From Moraxella canis (lineage in GTDB: Bacteria > Pseudomonadota > Gammaproteobacteria > Pseudomonadales > Moraxellaceae), in the NCBI RefSeq assembly GCF_002014965.1, contig NZ_MUXT01000006.1:37675-101674 (forward strand): a DNA stretch of 64,000 nt, read 5' to 3'. The notes beneath the pieces were generated by a model. The model was given only the letters and a program-made list of their open reading frames with translations, was not told where the DNA came from and made no database searches. Position numbers and translations under genes: made by a program. Below are positions 17,929 through 26,828 of the stretch, piece by piece. The stretch's first letter is position 1. Each line of letters begins with the position of its first letter.

Positions 17929-20787
17929 ATGTCTTTATTAGCGCAGGCAATATCGAAATATAATAATAAAGAATATGAATCTGCTTTAAATTTATTTGAG
18001 CAGGCGGCAAATATTTACGGTGAGAATCTAGTCCGTTACCATATTATTAAGTGTAAGCATTTTTTAGGTTTAAAAAATGATTTGTCAGATCTAAATCCCT
18101 CTTTGAAAGAATATGATCTTGATCTTGCCACTCAAATTATGCAGCTTAATCAGGAATCATCTATAGATATCGCCACTAAAAATAAGCTAATAAACCAGTG
18201 GCAAAACATTACTTCTAAAAAATCGGATAGTGCAGCAATTAAGCAGGTTAATTCTATCCCTTCAGACTTTCCGAAAGATCTAATACTAGCACCCTTGCCA
18301 GAAGGTCCTAATGATTTTGACTGGAATAAAAATGTAAGAAAAATAAGAAAATCTACTCATAAAGTTGATAATGTCGGTCTTTCTATTGTGATACCTACAT
18401 TTAATCGTAGCCACATTTTGGAGGTTACATTAAGTTGCTTAGTAAACCAGGAGTCGGAATATCCTTTTGAAGTCATTGTTGCTGATGATGGTAGTAAAGA
18501 GGATATTTGTTCTGTAGTAAGGAAGTATGAAAAAGATTTGGATATTAAATATGTCCGTCAAAAAGACTATGGCTATCAGTTGTGTGCGGTCAGGAATTTG
18601 GGTCTAAGGACGGCAAAATACGATTTTGTTTCTATATTGGACTGTGATATGGCACCGAATCCATTATGGGTCCAATCGTATGTCAAATATTTACTTGAAG
18701 ATGATGATGTGGCATTAATAGGACCTAGGAAATATGTAGACACCCAAAATATATTGCCCGAAAACTTTAGGTCAAACAAAAATCTTATCAGCAATTTACC
18801 AGAGGTACGTACGAACAACTCAGTTGCCGGTAAAGAAGAAGGTGAGATCTCTGTTGATTGGCGATTGGAACATTTTAAAAGAACGGATAATTTGCGATTA
18901 TGTGATTCACCATTTAGATACTTTAGCGGCGGAAATGTTGCTTTTTCTAAAAAGTGGTTGGATAAAGCAGGTTGGTTTGATGAGGAATTCACCCATTGGG
19001 GTGGTGAGGACAATGAATTTGGTTACCGTTTATTTAAGAATGGTTGCTTTTTCAGAGCTGTCGAGGGGGGTATGGCATATCATCAAGAACCTCCAGGTAA
19101 AGAAAACGAAACGGACAGAGCGGAAGGTAAGAAGATCACAATTAATATTGTAAAAGAAAAAGTGCCTTATTTTTACCGTAAATTACAACCAATTGAGAGT
19201 GCATTAATACATAAAGTCCCGCTAGTATCTATCTATATACCTGCATACAACTGTGCAGATACGATTAAGCGTTGTGTGGATAGTGCCCTGAATCAAACCA
19301 TCACGGATTTGCAAGTCTGTATTTGCAATGATGGATCAACAGATAATACATTAGACGTGATTAACCGACTTTATGGGCAAAATCCTAGGGTAAAAATTAT
19401 TTCACAAGAAAATGGAGGCATAGCGTCAGCATCCAATAATGCTGTAAAGCACGCTTCGGGATTTTATATTGGTCAGTTAGATTCTGATGACTATTTGGAG
19501 CCTGATGCGGTTGAGTTATGCTTGGCAGAGTTTCTCAAAGATCGTTCTTTAGCATGTGTGTACACTACTAATAGGAACGTAAATCCTGATGGTAGTTTGA
19601 TCGCTGACGGTTATAATTGGCCTGAGTTTTCAAGAGAAAAATTAACAACAGCTATGATAGTACATCATTTTAGAATGTTTACTGCGAGAGCTTGGCACCT
19701 AACCTCTGGTTTTGATGAAAACATTGAAAACTCTGTTGACTTAGACATTTATCTTAAATTAAGTGAAGTGGGGCCGTTTAAGCATATCAATAAGATTTGC
19801 TATAACCGAGTATTACACGGCAATAATACTTCGATCAAAAAACTAGACATGCAAAAGAAAAACCATTTTTTGGTGATTAATCGATCCCTTCAGCGCCAGG
19901 GGGTGGATTACTACAGTTATGATGCAATTGATGAGGATGATGCAAGCAGACGATACGTTTTCAAAAAGAATCATGAAGCTCAGTATCAGGTAAGTAACCT
20001 AAGCTCAGCTGCCAAATTGGCTTTTAGCTTAGTGTACCCAGATAGTCTTGATAGATTATTAGATAAACTTCATAATATTCTCGAGTACAATCCGGAGGCA
20101 AGTGTTATCATTGCTCATGTCAATCCGGAGAGACTAAGCCAAGATGTAATGCAGAAGGTTAAGACCTTTGAAAAAGAGAATAGCATTAAGGTTGTCATTA
20201 ACCATGAATTGGATTATAGTAATTATAAGTTTAGACAGGTAGAGTATCTTGTTAGTAACTTTAATAAACTACTTCGTACTGGAATAGAATTTGATTATAT
20301 TATTTTTGATAATTTTGATAGCTTATATGTGCAGCATCACTCTTACGACTATATCAAAAAAGCTGATATCGGAATGAATTTTGGTAAAGTCAATGGTTAT
20401 TGGCAAGACAAAATTCTATCCCATCAGTCTCTTAAGCAGTGGACCAAGCAATATCTCAATAAAGATATTGCTGACATTCCAATTAAGGGTGCAGCCCAAG
20501 GAATGTTTATGAGTTATGAGGTAGCTAAACCAATTTTTGAGTTGCTAGAACAATTCTTAGAATTGTGTAAAGCAAATGACGATTACCCAAAGTATTTGGC
20601 AGAGGAAATATTGTTTCAGCTTATGACTTTGATATTAGAGAATCGGGATGGAATAAGCCTTAAGCGGTGTAATGCTTTAACCTATATGCCTTGGGAGCGA
20701 AAACTTCAATGGACCGAGCAACAAATTGAAGAAGCAAAGCAAGGGGTTGGTATTGCTAAGAATAAATTTATTATATATCAACTATAA
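17929..20787 (+). CDS. Bifunctional chondroitin synthase (PmCS/FcbD/KfoC class)
   Basis: This 952-residue processive synthase is co-linear with the Pasteurella multocida PmHAS/PmCS enzymes (972 and 965 residues), which alternate a hexosamine and GlcA from UDP-sugars. Domain A1 contains VADDGSKED, LDCDMAPNPLW (DCD at about 238-240) and HWGGEDNEFGYR (about 357). Domain A2 contains CNDGSTDNT and GQLDSDDYLEPDA (DSD near 517). The C-terminal module ends TYMPWERKLQWTEQQIEEAK, as in the family. The segment between DGS and DCD (KDYGYQLCAVRNLGLRTAKY) reads like the GalNAc-using chondroitin enzyme as I remember it. The PmHAS form there is closer to NGFQASAARNMGLR. The short N-terminal region contains the TPR-like YESALNLFEQAANIYGE segment. 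Polymer identity is inferred; the family is certain. Confidence 0.88.
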   Translation: MSLLAQAISKYNNKEYESALNLFEQAANIYGENLVRYHIIKCKHFLGLKNDLSDLNPSLKEYDLDLATQIMQLNQESSIDIATKNKLINQWQNITSKKSDSAAIKQVNSIPSDFPKDLILAPLPEGPNDFDWNKNVRKIRKSTHKVDNVGLSIVIPTFNRSHILEVTLSCLVNQESEYPFEVIVADDGSKEDICSVVRKYEKDLDIKYVRQKDYGYQLCAVRNLGLRTAKYDFVSILDCDMAPNPLWVQSYVKYLLEDDDVALIGPRKYVDTQNILPENFRSNKNLISNLPEVRTNNSVAGKEEGEISVDWRLEHFKRTDNLRLCDSPFRYFSGGNVAFSKKWLDKAGWFDEEFTHWGGEDNEFGYRLFKNGCFFRAVEGGMAYHQEPPGKENETDRAEGKKITINIVKEKVPYFYRKLQPIESALIHKVPLVSIYIPAYNCADTIKRCVDSALNQTITDLQVCICNDGSTDNTLDVINRLYGQNPRVKIISQENGGIASASNNAVKHASGFYIGQLDSDDYLEPDAVELCLAEFLKDRSLACVYTTNRNVNPDGSLIADGYNWPEFSREKLTTAMIVHHFRMFTARAWHLTSGFDENIENSVDLDIYLKLSEVGPFKHINKICYNRVLHGNNTSIKKLDMQKKNHFLVINRSLQRQGVDYYSYDAIDEDDASRRYVFKKNHEAQYQVSNLSSAAKLAFSLVYPDSLDRLLDKLHNILEYNPEASVIIAHVNPERLSQDVMQKVKTFEKENSIKVVINHELDYSNYKFRQVEYLVSNFNKLLRTGIEFDYIIFDNFDSLYVQHHSYDYIKKADIGMNFGKVNGYWQDKILSHQSLKQWTKQYLNKDIADIPIKGAAQGMFMSYEVAKPIFELLEQFLELCKANDDYPKYLAEEILFQLMTLILENRDGISLKRCNALTYMPWERKLQWTEQQIEEAKQGVGIAKNKFIIYQL

Positions 20788-20790
20788 TAT

Positions 20791-20826
20791 TTGAGTGAAA
20801 TGAGTGAAATGAGTGAAATGAGTGAA
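20791..20826 (+). repeat. Four tandem 9-bp repeats carrying start codons
   Basis: Four copies of (T/A)TGAGTGAA run from 20791 to 20826. They encode (L/M)-S-E and give one TTG and three ATG candidate starts (20800, 20809, 20818). Each unit also supplies a GAG word 7 bp before the next ATG. No other ribosome-binding site is visible upstream. Confidence 0.95.
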
Positions 20827-21738
20827 AAGACAAGTTTTGTTACAATAACTTACCAAAATGATTTACGCATGGTGCTTCTGCAATTAATATCGGTTGATAG
20901 ATTATTTGATATTAAAGCATTAGAAGAGTATTTTATTATTATTAATGATAAAAATACGCATTTGGAGGAAGAATTAAGAAACAAGACTCAATTATTTTTG
21001 AGTGAGGCTTTATTTTCTAAGCTGCGTTTTATTAGTTCTCATCACCTGCTATCAAAAAGAGACTTTGAAAAATCTGATGGACAGCGCTCTCAGCAGATTT
21101 TAAAAATGATTATTGCTAGCAAAATTAAGACCAAGACTTACATACTCTTAGATGCAAAAAATTTCTTCATAAAAAAGGCAGATTTAGCACTGTTTATAGA
21201 TAGGGATTCAGGAAAATATACTACCAATTTTTCTCAATTGGGCGATAATTGGAGAGATTATGTTAAAAATTCTTTTAAAGCAATTGAATGCGATGAAGAT
21301 ATTGAAGATAAAATTATACCTACTATTACCCCTTATGTAATTGAAACAAACATAATGATACAGTTGCTAAAATACCTTCAACCACGCATTGGTAATGATT
21401 TGAGTAAATTATTTGAAAGCTTTCATGGTAAAATAACAGAATTCTTCCTATATTATGCTTTCCTATATAAATATAATTTACTTGCTAAATACAAACACAA
21501 GCCTATCATTTGCCGAACTCTCTTTGCTATTTACCCTTCTAATTATGCTGATGTCGATAAAATGATTAAGAATTTGAAAGAGGATAATATTTATCTTTTG
21601 GGTTTGCATCGAAAGAGGCTGGCTCAATTGTCAGTAGAACATACAGAGATAATAAATTTACTATTAAATGAAATACTAATATTTCCTTGGGAGAGGTTGG
21701 ATTGGTTTATTGACCCAAAAAATCAATCTACAATTTAA
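20800..21738 (+). CDS. DUF6492-like protein of the capsule locus
   Basis: This protein of about 312 residues has no clear function. It fits the DUF6492 pattern, a family commonly encoded among glycan genes: a start SFVTITYQNDLRMVLLQLIS, an acidic turn ILLDAKNFF in the DxD position, then TPYVIETNIMIQLLKYL and ITEFFLYYAFL. A glycosyltransferase-like role is plausible but unproven. The gene is strikingly A+T-rich, more so than its neighbours on either side of the locus, which suggests transfer. The true start is uncertain because the first codons are a tandem repeat of M-S-E. It lies 12 bp after the synthase gene and 28 bp before ugd. Confidence 0.7.
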   Translation: MSEMSEMSEKTSFVTITYQNDLRMVLLQLISVDRLFDIKALEEYFIIINDKNTHLEEELRNKTQLFLSEALFSKLRFISSHHLLSKRDFEKSDGQRSQQILKMIIASKIKTKTYILLDAKNFFIKKADLALFIDRDSGKYTTNFSQLGDNWRDYVKNSFKAIECDEDIEDKIIPTITPYVIETNIMIQLLKYLQPRIGNDLSKLFESFHGKITEFFLYYAFLYKYNLLAKYKHKPIICRTLFAIYPSNYADVDKMIKNLKEDNIYLLGLHRKRLAQLSVEHTEIINLLLNEILIFPWERLDWFIDPKNQSTI

Positions 21739-21766
21739 TAATAATTCTTTATGAAACTTAGATTAT

Positions 21767-22939
21767 ATGAAAAAAATCACAATCGCAGGCACAGGCTATG
21801 TTGGACTGTCTAACGCTGTATTATTAGCCCAAAAACATGATGTCATCGCTTTGGATATTGATCAGCGTAAAGTAGATAAAATTAATGCTCGTCAAACACC
21901 CATTGAAGATATCGAAATAGAGAACTTTTTGGCACGCAAAGAGCTTTCACTGATCGCAACGACGGATAAAACACTGGCTTATCAAGAGGCGGACTATGTC
22001 ATCATCGCCACACCTACCAATTATGATACACAGACTGGTTATTTTGATACCAGTAGTGTGGAGGCGGTGATTAATGATGTATTGGGTATTAACCCCAAAG
22101 CATTGATCATCATCAAATCTACCATTCCTGTGGGCTTTGTGTCTGAGCTTAAAGATAAGCTTGGCGTGGATAACATTATCTTTTCGCCTGAGTTTTTAAG
22201 AGAAGGTAAGGCATTATATGATAACTTGTATCCAAGTCGGATTATCGTCGGTGAGAAATCTGAGCGTGCCAAAGCATTTGCTGACATGCTTCTAGACTGT
22301 GCTGTTAAAGAAGAGGTAGAGATTTTATTAACGGACAGTACCGAGGCTGAGGCGATTAAACTGTTTGCAAATACCTATTTGGCACTGCGTGTCGCTTATT
22401 TTAATGAGCTTGATACTTATGCAGGGGCTCATGGACTAGATACCGCTCAAATCATTAAAGGCGTGTGTTTAGACCCCCGTATCGGCAATTATTATAACAA
22501 CCCATCATTTGGTTATGGTGGCTACTGCTTACCCAAAGACACTAAGCAGCTTTTGGCCAACTATAAAGAAGTGCCCCAAAATCTCATTCAAGCCATTGTA
22601 GAGTCTAATACGACCCGTAAAGACTTTATTGCCAAAGACATCGCCGCCAAAAGCCCCAATACGGTAGGTGTATATCGCTTGATTATGAAAGCAGGCTCCG
22701 ATAACTTTCGGGCATCTGCGATGTTTGGGATCATTAAAAGATTGCGTGGACGCGGTATCTCTGTCATCATTTATGAGCCAAAGCATGATGCTGATGAGCT
22801 GGATAAAATGCAAGTGGTTGCAGATTTAGCTGAATTTAAACAAAAATCAGACATTATCATCGCCAATCGCATTACTGATGACTTGACAGATGTGCTAGAC
22901 AAAGTCTATTCTCGAGACATCTCAGGTGTGGATGATTGA
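21767..22939 (+). CDS. ugd: UDP-glucose 6-dehydrogenase
   Basis: This NAD-dependent enzyme oxidises UDP-glucose twice to UDP-glucuronate, the acidic sugar donor for glycosaminoglycan chains. The 390 residues match the HyaC/KfoF-type enzymes of Pasteurella and E. coli K4. The NAD motif is [10 protein letters not shown] (residues 8-17). Catalytic residues are all present: Thr119 in KSTIPVG, Glu142 in PEFLREG, Lys198 and Asn202 in IKLFANTY, Cys254 in [10 protein letters not shown], and Asp258. It lies directly after the synthase and DUF6492 genes and is surely part of the same operon. A second, inactive paralogue lies at 26829. Confidence 0.95.
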   Translation: MKKITIAGTGYVGLSNAVLLAQKHDVIALDIDQRKVDKINARQTPIEDIEIENFLARKELSLIATTDKTLAYQEADYVIIATPTNYDTQTGYFDTSSVEAVINDVLGINPKALIIIKSTIPVGFVSELKDKLGVDNIIFSPEFLREGKALYDNLYPSRIIVGEKSERAKAFADMLLDCAVKEEVEILLTDSTEAEAIKLFANTYLALRVAYFNELDTYAGAHGLDTAQIIKGVCLDPRIGNYYNNPSFGYGGYCLPKDTKQLLANYKEVPQNLIQAIVESNTTRKDFIAKDIAAKSPNTVGVYRLIMKAGSDNFRASAMFGIIKRLRGRGISVIIYEPKHDADELDKMQVVADLAEFKQKSDIIIANRITDDLTDVLDKVYSRDISGVDD

Positions 22940-22955
22940 GCCTGTTGTTTAGAAG

Positions 22956-24311
22956 ATGAATGGTTTTTTACCAAATCAGTTTTGGCAAGCGTATCAGCTT
23001 GGGCTGTATGAAAAGGTGCGCCAACAAAAATTTTATTTACCAATAAGGCAAATAAAAACCATTCGTCAGTTGGCAGCGCTTAAGCGCTTTGCTGTCAGTG
23101 AGCCGCGCTTTATGATCGGTCAGCTCCTTGATCAGCATCAAAATGATAAATGGTTTAAGATTATCATCAAAGAGCTATCACCAGTTTATCCCAAGATTAT
23201 TTTTGACTATTTGCAAAACCATTTTGATCGACTACCAAGATGGTCTTGGCTGAGCCAAATTTATTTTGCCCTATCGCTTGAGTATGGCCAAATAAGACAG
23301 GAATTAATGACGGAGTTGGATAGCGATGAGCGCTTGCTGTTTTTGAGTAATCTTACTATTGATCGTCAGCAAAAGCGGGCATTGTTTAATGAATATCTAC
23401 AGTGCTTTGACTTATTGCCTTTGATAGATGGTGATGGCTTTGGTTTGGATGCGTTTGAGTTTTTACCGACAGACAGCATCAGCAGTCCGCATCAAGTCAC
23501 AATTTTGGTCACTGCATTTAATGCCGCCAAGACCATCACATCTTGCCTGAAAAGCCTGCTCAGCCAGTCTTGGCAAAACATACAGGTGATCGTCATTGAT
23601 GATCAGAGTGGTGATGATACGGTCAGTCAGATTAACTCTATTGAAGATAAGCGAATGATGCTGATTAGACTGCCAAAAAATGTTGGCACTTTTGCTGCCA
23701 AAAGTATCGGGGCGATGTATGCCACGGGCGAGTTTATGACTTGTCAGGATTCGGACGACATCGCACATCCTGATAAGATCAAACAACAGGTAGAGCCTTT
23801 GATCAACGATGCTGATTTGATGGTGACTAATTCTTATTGGCTGCGCATTGATGATCAGGCAAATTATTACGCTCGGCAATATTATCCTTTGTTGCGTCAA
23901 AATCCAGCATCGCCACTGTTTCGCCGCCAACAAGTACAAGAAGAAGTCGGGCTTTGGCACGCAGTGCGTACTGGTGCAGACAGTGAATTTTTCGAGCGGT
24001 TAAAACTGGCTTATGGCGAGAGGTTTATTTCTATCAAAAAACCACTGACATTTGCCAGGCATTCTCATGATTCGCTGATGAATTCGGAGGATTACGGCAT
24101 CCATAATAAGGCATCAGCACTCGATCGCTTGGATTATTGGGAGGCTTGGCGTCTGTGGCACATTGACCGTATCAAAAAAGGCCAGCTGCCTAATATGCCT
24201 GGTCTAGAACGGCAGATGCAAGAGCGATTATTTGATGTTCCTAATAAGCTAATGGTGAGTGCTGACGATATTCGCTATAATTTAAATGATTTACAAGAGA
24301 GTAAACTATGA
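22956..24311 (+). CDS. GT2 family glycosyltransferase
   Basis: This 451-residue protein has an N-terminal helical region of about 180 residues. A GT-A domain follows, beginning VTILVTAFNAAKTITSCL, with IDDQSGDDT and the metal-binding TCQDSDDIAHP segment. It has no membrane segment. GT2 proteins of this type accompany the polymerase and ugd in the Pasteurella hya/fcb and E. coli kfo loci. There they may initiate or decorate the chain, but the acceptor here is unknown. The stop overlaps galU by four bases (ATGA). Confidence 0.82.
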   Translation: MNGFLPNQFWQAYQLGLYEKVRQQKFYLPIRQIKTIRQLAALKRFAVSEPRFMIGQLLDQHQNDKWFKIIIKELSPVYPKIIFDYLQNHFDRLPRWSWLSQIYFALSLEYGQIRQELMTELDSDERLLFLSNLTIDRQQKRALFNEYLQCFDLLPLIDGDGFGLDAFEFLPTDSISSPHQVTILVTAFNAAKTITSCLKSLLSQSWQNIQVIVIDDQSGDDTVSQINSIEDKRMMLIRLPKNVGTFAAKSIGAMYATGEFMTCQDSDDIAHPDKIKQQVEPLINDADLMVTNSYWLRIDDQANYYARQYYPLLRQNPASPLFRRQQVQEEVGLWHAVRTGADSEFFERLKLAYGERFISIKKPLTFARHSHDSLMNSEDYGIHNKASALDRLDYWEAWRLWHIDRIKKGQLPNMPGLERQMQERLFDVPNKLMVSADDIRYNLNDLQESKL

Positions 24312-25174
24312 ACACCCCCACCCACGCCATTATCCCCACCGCAGGCTTTGGGACGCGTATGCTACCTTTGTCTAAGGCGGTGCCCAAAGAGCTTTTACCC
24401 TTAGGAGATAAGCCTGCCATTCATTATGTGGTTGCAGAAGCGGTGCGTGCCGGCATCAAAAACATCGTGCTGGTCAACCACGCCCAAAAGTCCGCCATTG
24501 AAAACTACTTTGACATCAACGCTGAGCTTGACAGTCAGCTACGCCAAAAAGGCAAAGACAGTTTGGCAGACAGCCTAAACTTTTTGCCTGCTGATGTGCG
24601 TGTGGTGAGTGTACGCCAAGGCAGACCACTGGGGCTGGGTCATGCGGTGCTACAAGGGCGTGCGGTGGTGGGCGACAATCCCTTTGCCGTGCTGCTGCCC
24701 GATGTCGTGTTAGACCCATTTACCACGGATTTTGGGGTGGATAATTTGGCGTATATGATGACTCAATTTGCTCAAACAGGTCGCAGTCAGATCTTGGTTG
24801 ACCCTGTGGCGGATAGCGATGTGCATAAGTACGGCATCGCACGGCTCAGTGATAAATTAAGCATCCAAAAATCAGGTACCAATCAATCATTTGACGTACT
24901 GGGTTTTGTAGAAAAACCCAGTCTGGATGTCGCACCGTCCAATTTGGCGGTGGTGGGGCGGTATGTGTTTAGTCCAGAGATTTTTGAGTATTTGGCAAAA
25001 ACCAAGCCAAGTGTGGGCGGTGAGATTCAGCTGACCGATGCCATTGACGCACTCATCAGCCAGCAGGGTATGGATGTGGTTACGATGAAAGGGCCAAGCT
25101 TTGATGCCGGTGATATGACGACCTATATACAGGCATTTGTTTATTTTGCCAGTCAAGTGGGTCAGTCGTTTTAA
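24308..25174 (+). CDS. galU: UTP-glucose-1-phosphate uridylyltransferase
   Basis: This 288-residue enzyme makes UDP-glucose, the precursor of UDP-GlcA (through Ugd) and UDP-Gal (through GalE). The nucleotidyltransferase motif AGFGTRMLPLSKAVPKELLP is near the N-terminus. VVAEAVRAGIKNIVLV, then LPDVVLD and FVEKP follow in the usual order. It begins inside the stop codon of the preceding glycosyltransferase gene. This is the first gene of the galU-pgi-ugd-like-galE block that resembles the conserved end of Acinetobacter K loci. Confidence 0.95.
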   Translation: MNTPTHAIIPTAGFGTRMLPLSKAVPKELLPLGDKPAIHYVVAEAVRAGIKNIVLVNHAQKSAIENYFDINAELDSQLRQKGKDSLADSLNFLPADVRVVSVRQGRPLGLGHAVLQGRAVVGDNPFAVLLPDVVLDPFTTDFGVDNLAYMMTQFAQTGRSQILVDPVADSDVHKYGIARLSDKLSIQKSGTNQSFDVLGFVEKPSLDVAPSNLAVVGRYVFSPEIFEYLAKTKPSVGGEIQLTDAIDALISQQGMDVVTMKGPSFDAGDMTTYIQAFVYFASQVGQSF

Positions 25175-25205
25175 TTTTTATCAAACCATAAAATAAGGAC
25201 GTCTG

Positions 25206-26825
25206 ATGACGACTTGGCATGATTTACAGGCGCTGGCACGCACACCGATCGATTTGCAGCAGCTATTCGCTGACGATGAGACACGCGGTCAAAGACTGTC
25301 TGCTTTTGCTTGCGATATTTATATGGATTTTAGTAAGCAGGCGATCGATGATGAAATTTTGGCAAAGCTCATCCAGCTTGCCGATACATTTGATTTATTC
25401 CAAAAAATCAGTGATCTTATCACTGGCGAAAAGGTCAATGACACCGAGCAAAGGGCAGCGCTTCATACCGCGCTTCGACTACCCAAAGGTGAAGCGCTTA
25501 TCGTCGATGGCGCCGATGTAGGGCAGCAGGTGCATGATAGCCTAGATCAATGCGAGGTGTTGGTCAATCGCATTCGTAGCGGCGTGTGGCGTGGCTATTC
25601 GGGTAAGGCGATACGCGATGTGGTCAATATCGGTGTGGGCGGTTCGGATTTGGGTCCTTTGATGGCAGCCACCGCGCTGTCAGAGTGGGCGGATACGGAT
25701 ATTTGCGTTCACTTTGTGTCTAATATGGACGGCACGCAGTTAGACAGCCTATTAAAAGTGCTCAATCCGCAGACGACCTTGTTTATCATCTCATCAAAAT
25801 CTTTTGGGACGATTGATACTTTATCCAATGCCAAAACTGCCCTAAGCTGGCTTTTGGCTGCTCATGATCATAAGCCGACGATTTTACGCCGTCATTTTAT
25901 CGGCATCTCCACGCGACCTGATAGGATGAGCGATTGGGGCATCCATTCGGATAATCAGCTGCTTTTGTGGGACTGGGTTGGCGGCAGATTTAGTATGTGG
26001 TCAGTGATTGGGCTTGCGATCGCAGTGCGTATCGGCATGGCTAATTTTCGGGCACTACTGGCAGGCGCGCATGAGATGGATCGGCATTTTGCAAACACCG
26101 ATTTTTCAAAAAATTTACCAGTGCTCATGGGGCTGATAGGGGTGTGGAATGCCACTTTTTTGGGCATTAATGCACATACCGTGCTGCCTTATGATGGCAG
26201 GCTTGAGTATTTCCCCAATTATTTGACGCAGCTTGAGATGGAGTCTAACGGCAAATCGGTCAAACGATGCGGCGAGTCGGTGGACTATGGCACTTGCCCG
26301 ATTTTGTGGGGTGATATCGGCTCAAATGCACAGCATGCATTTTATCAGCTTTTGCATCAAGGCACGCAGCGGGTGTCTTGTGATTTTATCACGCCGATTC
26401 GCCGCTATAATGATGCACAGGTGGCAAATGCTTACTTGGCTGATCAGCACAAATTATCTTTGGCAAACTGTCTGGCGCAGTCGCAAGTGCTTGCTTTTGG
26501 CAATGCTGCCCTACCTTCTAGCATGACAAATAGCGCCGATGATTTTGCTAAATTTAAAGAATATCGGGGCAATCAGCCCTCAACCACGCTGTTATTAAGC
26601 GATCTAAACCCCAAGACTTTGGGTTCTTTGATTGCCTTATATGAGCATAAAGTCTATGTGATGAGCGTGCTTTGGCAAATCAATCCCTTTGATCAATGGG
26701 GTGTTGAAGTCGGTAAGGTCATGGCAAACCGTGTCTATGACGAGCTATCAAGCGTGCATGATGCAGATCAATTTGACAGCTCTACCAATACGCTTTTGTC
26801 TGTCATTAAGCGTATCCGAGGATAA
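25206..26825 (+). CDS. pgi: Glucose-6-phosphate isomerase
   Basis: This 539-residue enzyme interconverts glucose-6-phosphate and fructose-6-phosphate. That links glycolysis to the glmS amino-sugar branch and to UDP-glucose formation. Signatures are NIGVGGSDLGPLMAATAL, SSKSFGTIDTLSNA, the PGI signature GGRFSMWSVIGLAIA and the C-terminal WGVEVGKVMA. The gene lies four bases before the Ugd-like gene. Its place in a sugar-precursor block is the same as gpi in Acinetobacter capsule loci. Confidence 0.96.
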   Translation: MTTWHDLQALARTPIDLQQLFADDETRGQRLSAFACDIYMDFSKQAIDDEILAKLIQLADTFDLFQKISDLITGEKVNDTEQRAALHTALRLPKGEALIVDGADVGQQVHDSLDQCEVLVNRIRSGVWRGYSGKAIRDVVNIGVGGSDLGPLMAATALSEWADTDICVHFVSNMDGTQLDSLLKVLNPQTTLFIISSKSFGTIDTLSNAKTALSWLLAAHDHKPTILRRHFIGISTRPDRMSDWGIHSDNQLLLWDWVGGRFSMWSVIGLAIAVRIGMANFRALLAGAHEMDRHFANTDFSKNLPVLMGLIGVWNATFLGINAHTVLPYDGRLEYFPNYLTQLEMESNGKSVKRCGESVDYGTCPILWGDIGSNAQHAFYQLLHQGTQRVSCDFITPIRRYNDAQVANAYLADQHKLSLANCLAQSQVLAFGNAALPSSMTNSADDFAKFKEYRGNQPSTTLLLSDLNPKTLGSLIALYEHKVYVMSVLWQINPFDQWGVEVGKVMANRVYDELSSVHDADQFDSSTNTLLSVIKRIRG

Positions 26826-26828
26826 TTT

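Noticed and set aside
17929..20787. Hyaluronan synthase as the product call
   Set aside because: The fold and length fit both types, but the A1 specificity segment and the Cys-gatekeeper GalE nearby favour the GalNAc polymer; kept as the main alternative.
20800..21738. DUF6492 gene as a sialyltransferase or polymerase
   Set aside because: No GT or sialyl motif is clear enough; only family-level resemblance is supportable.
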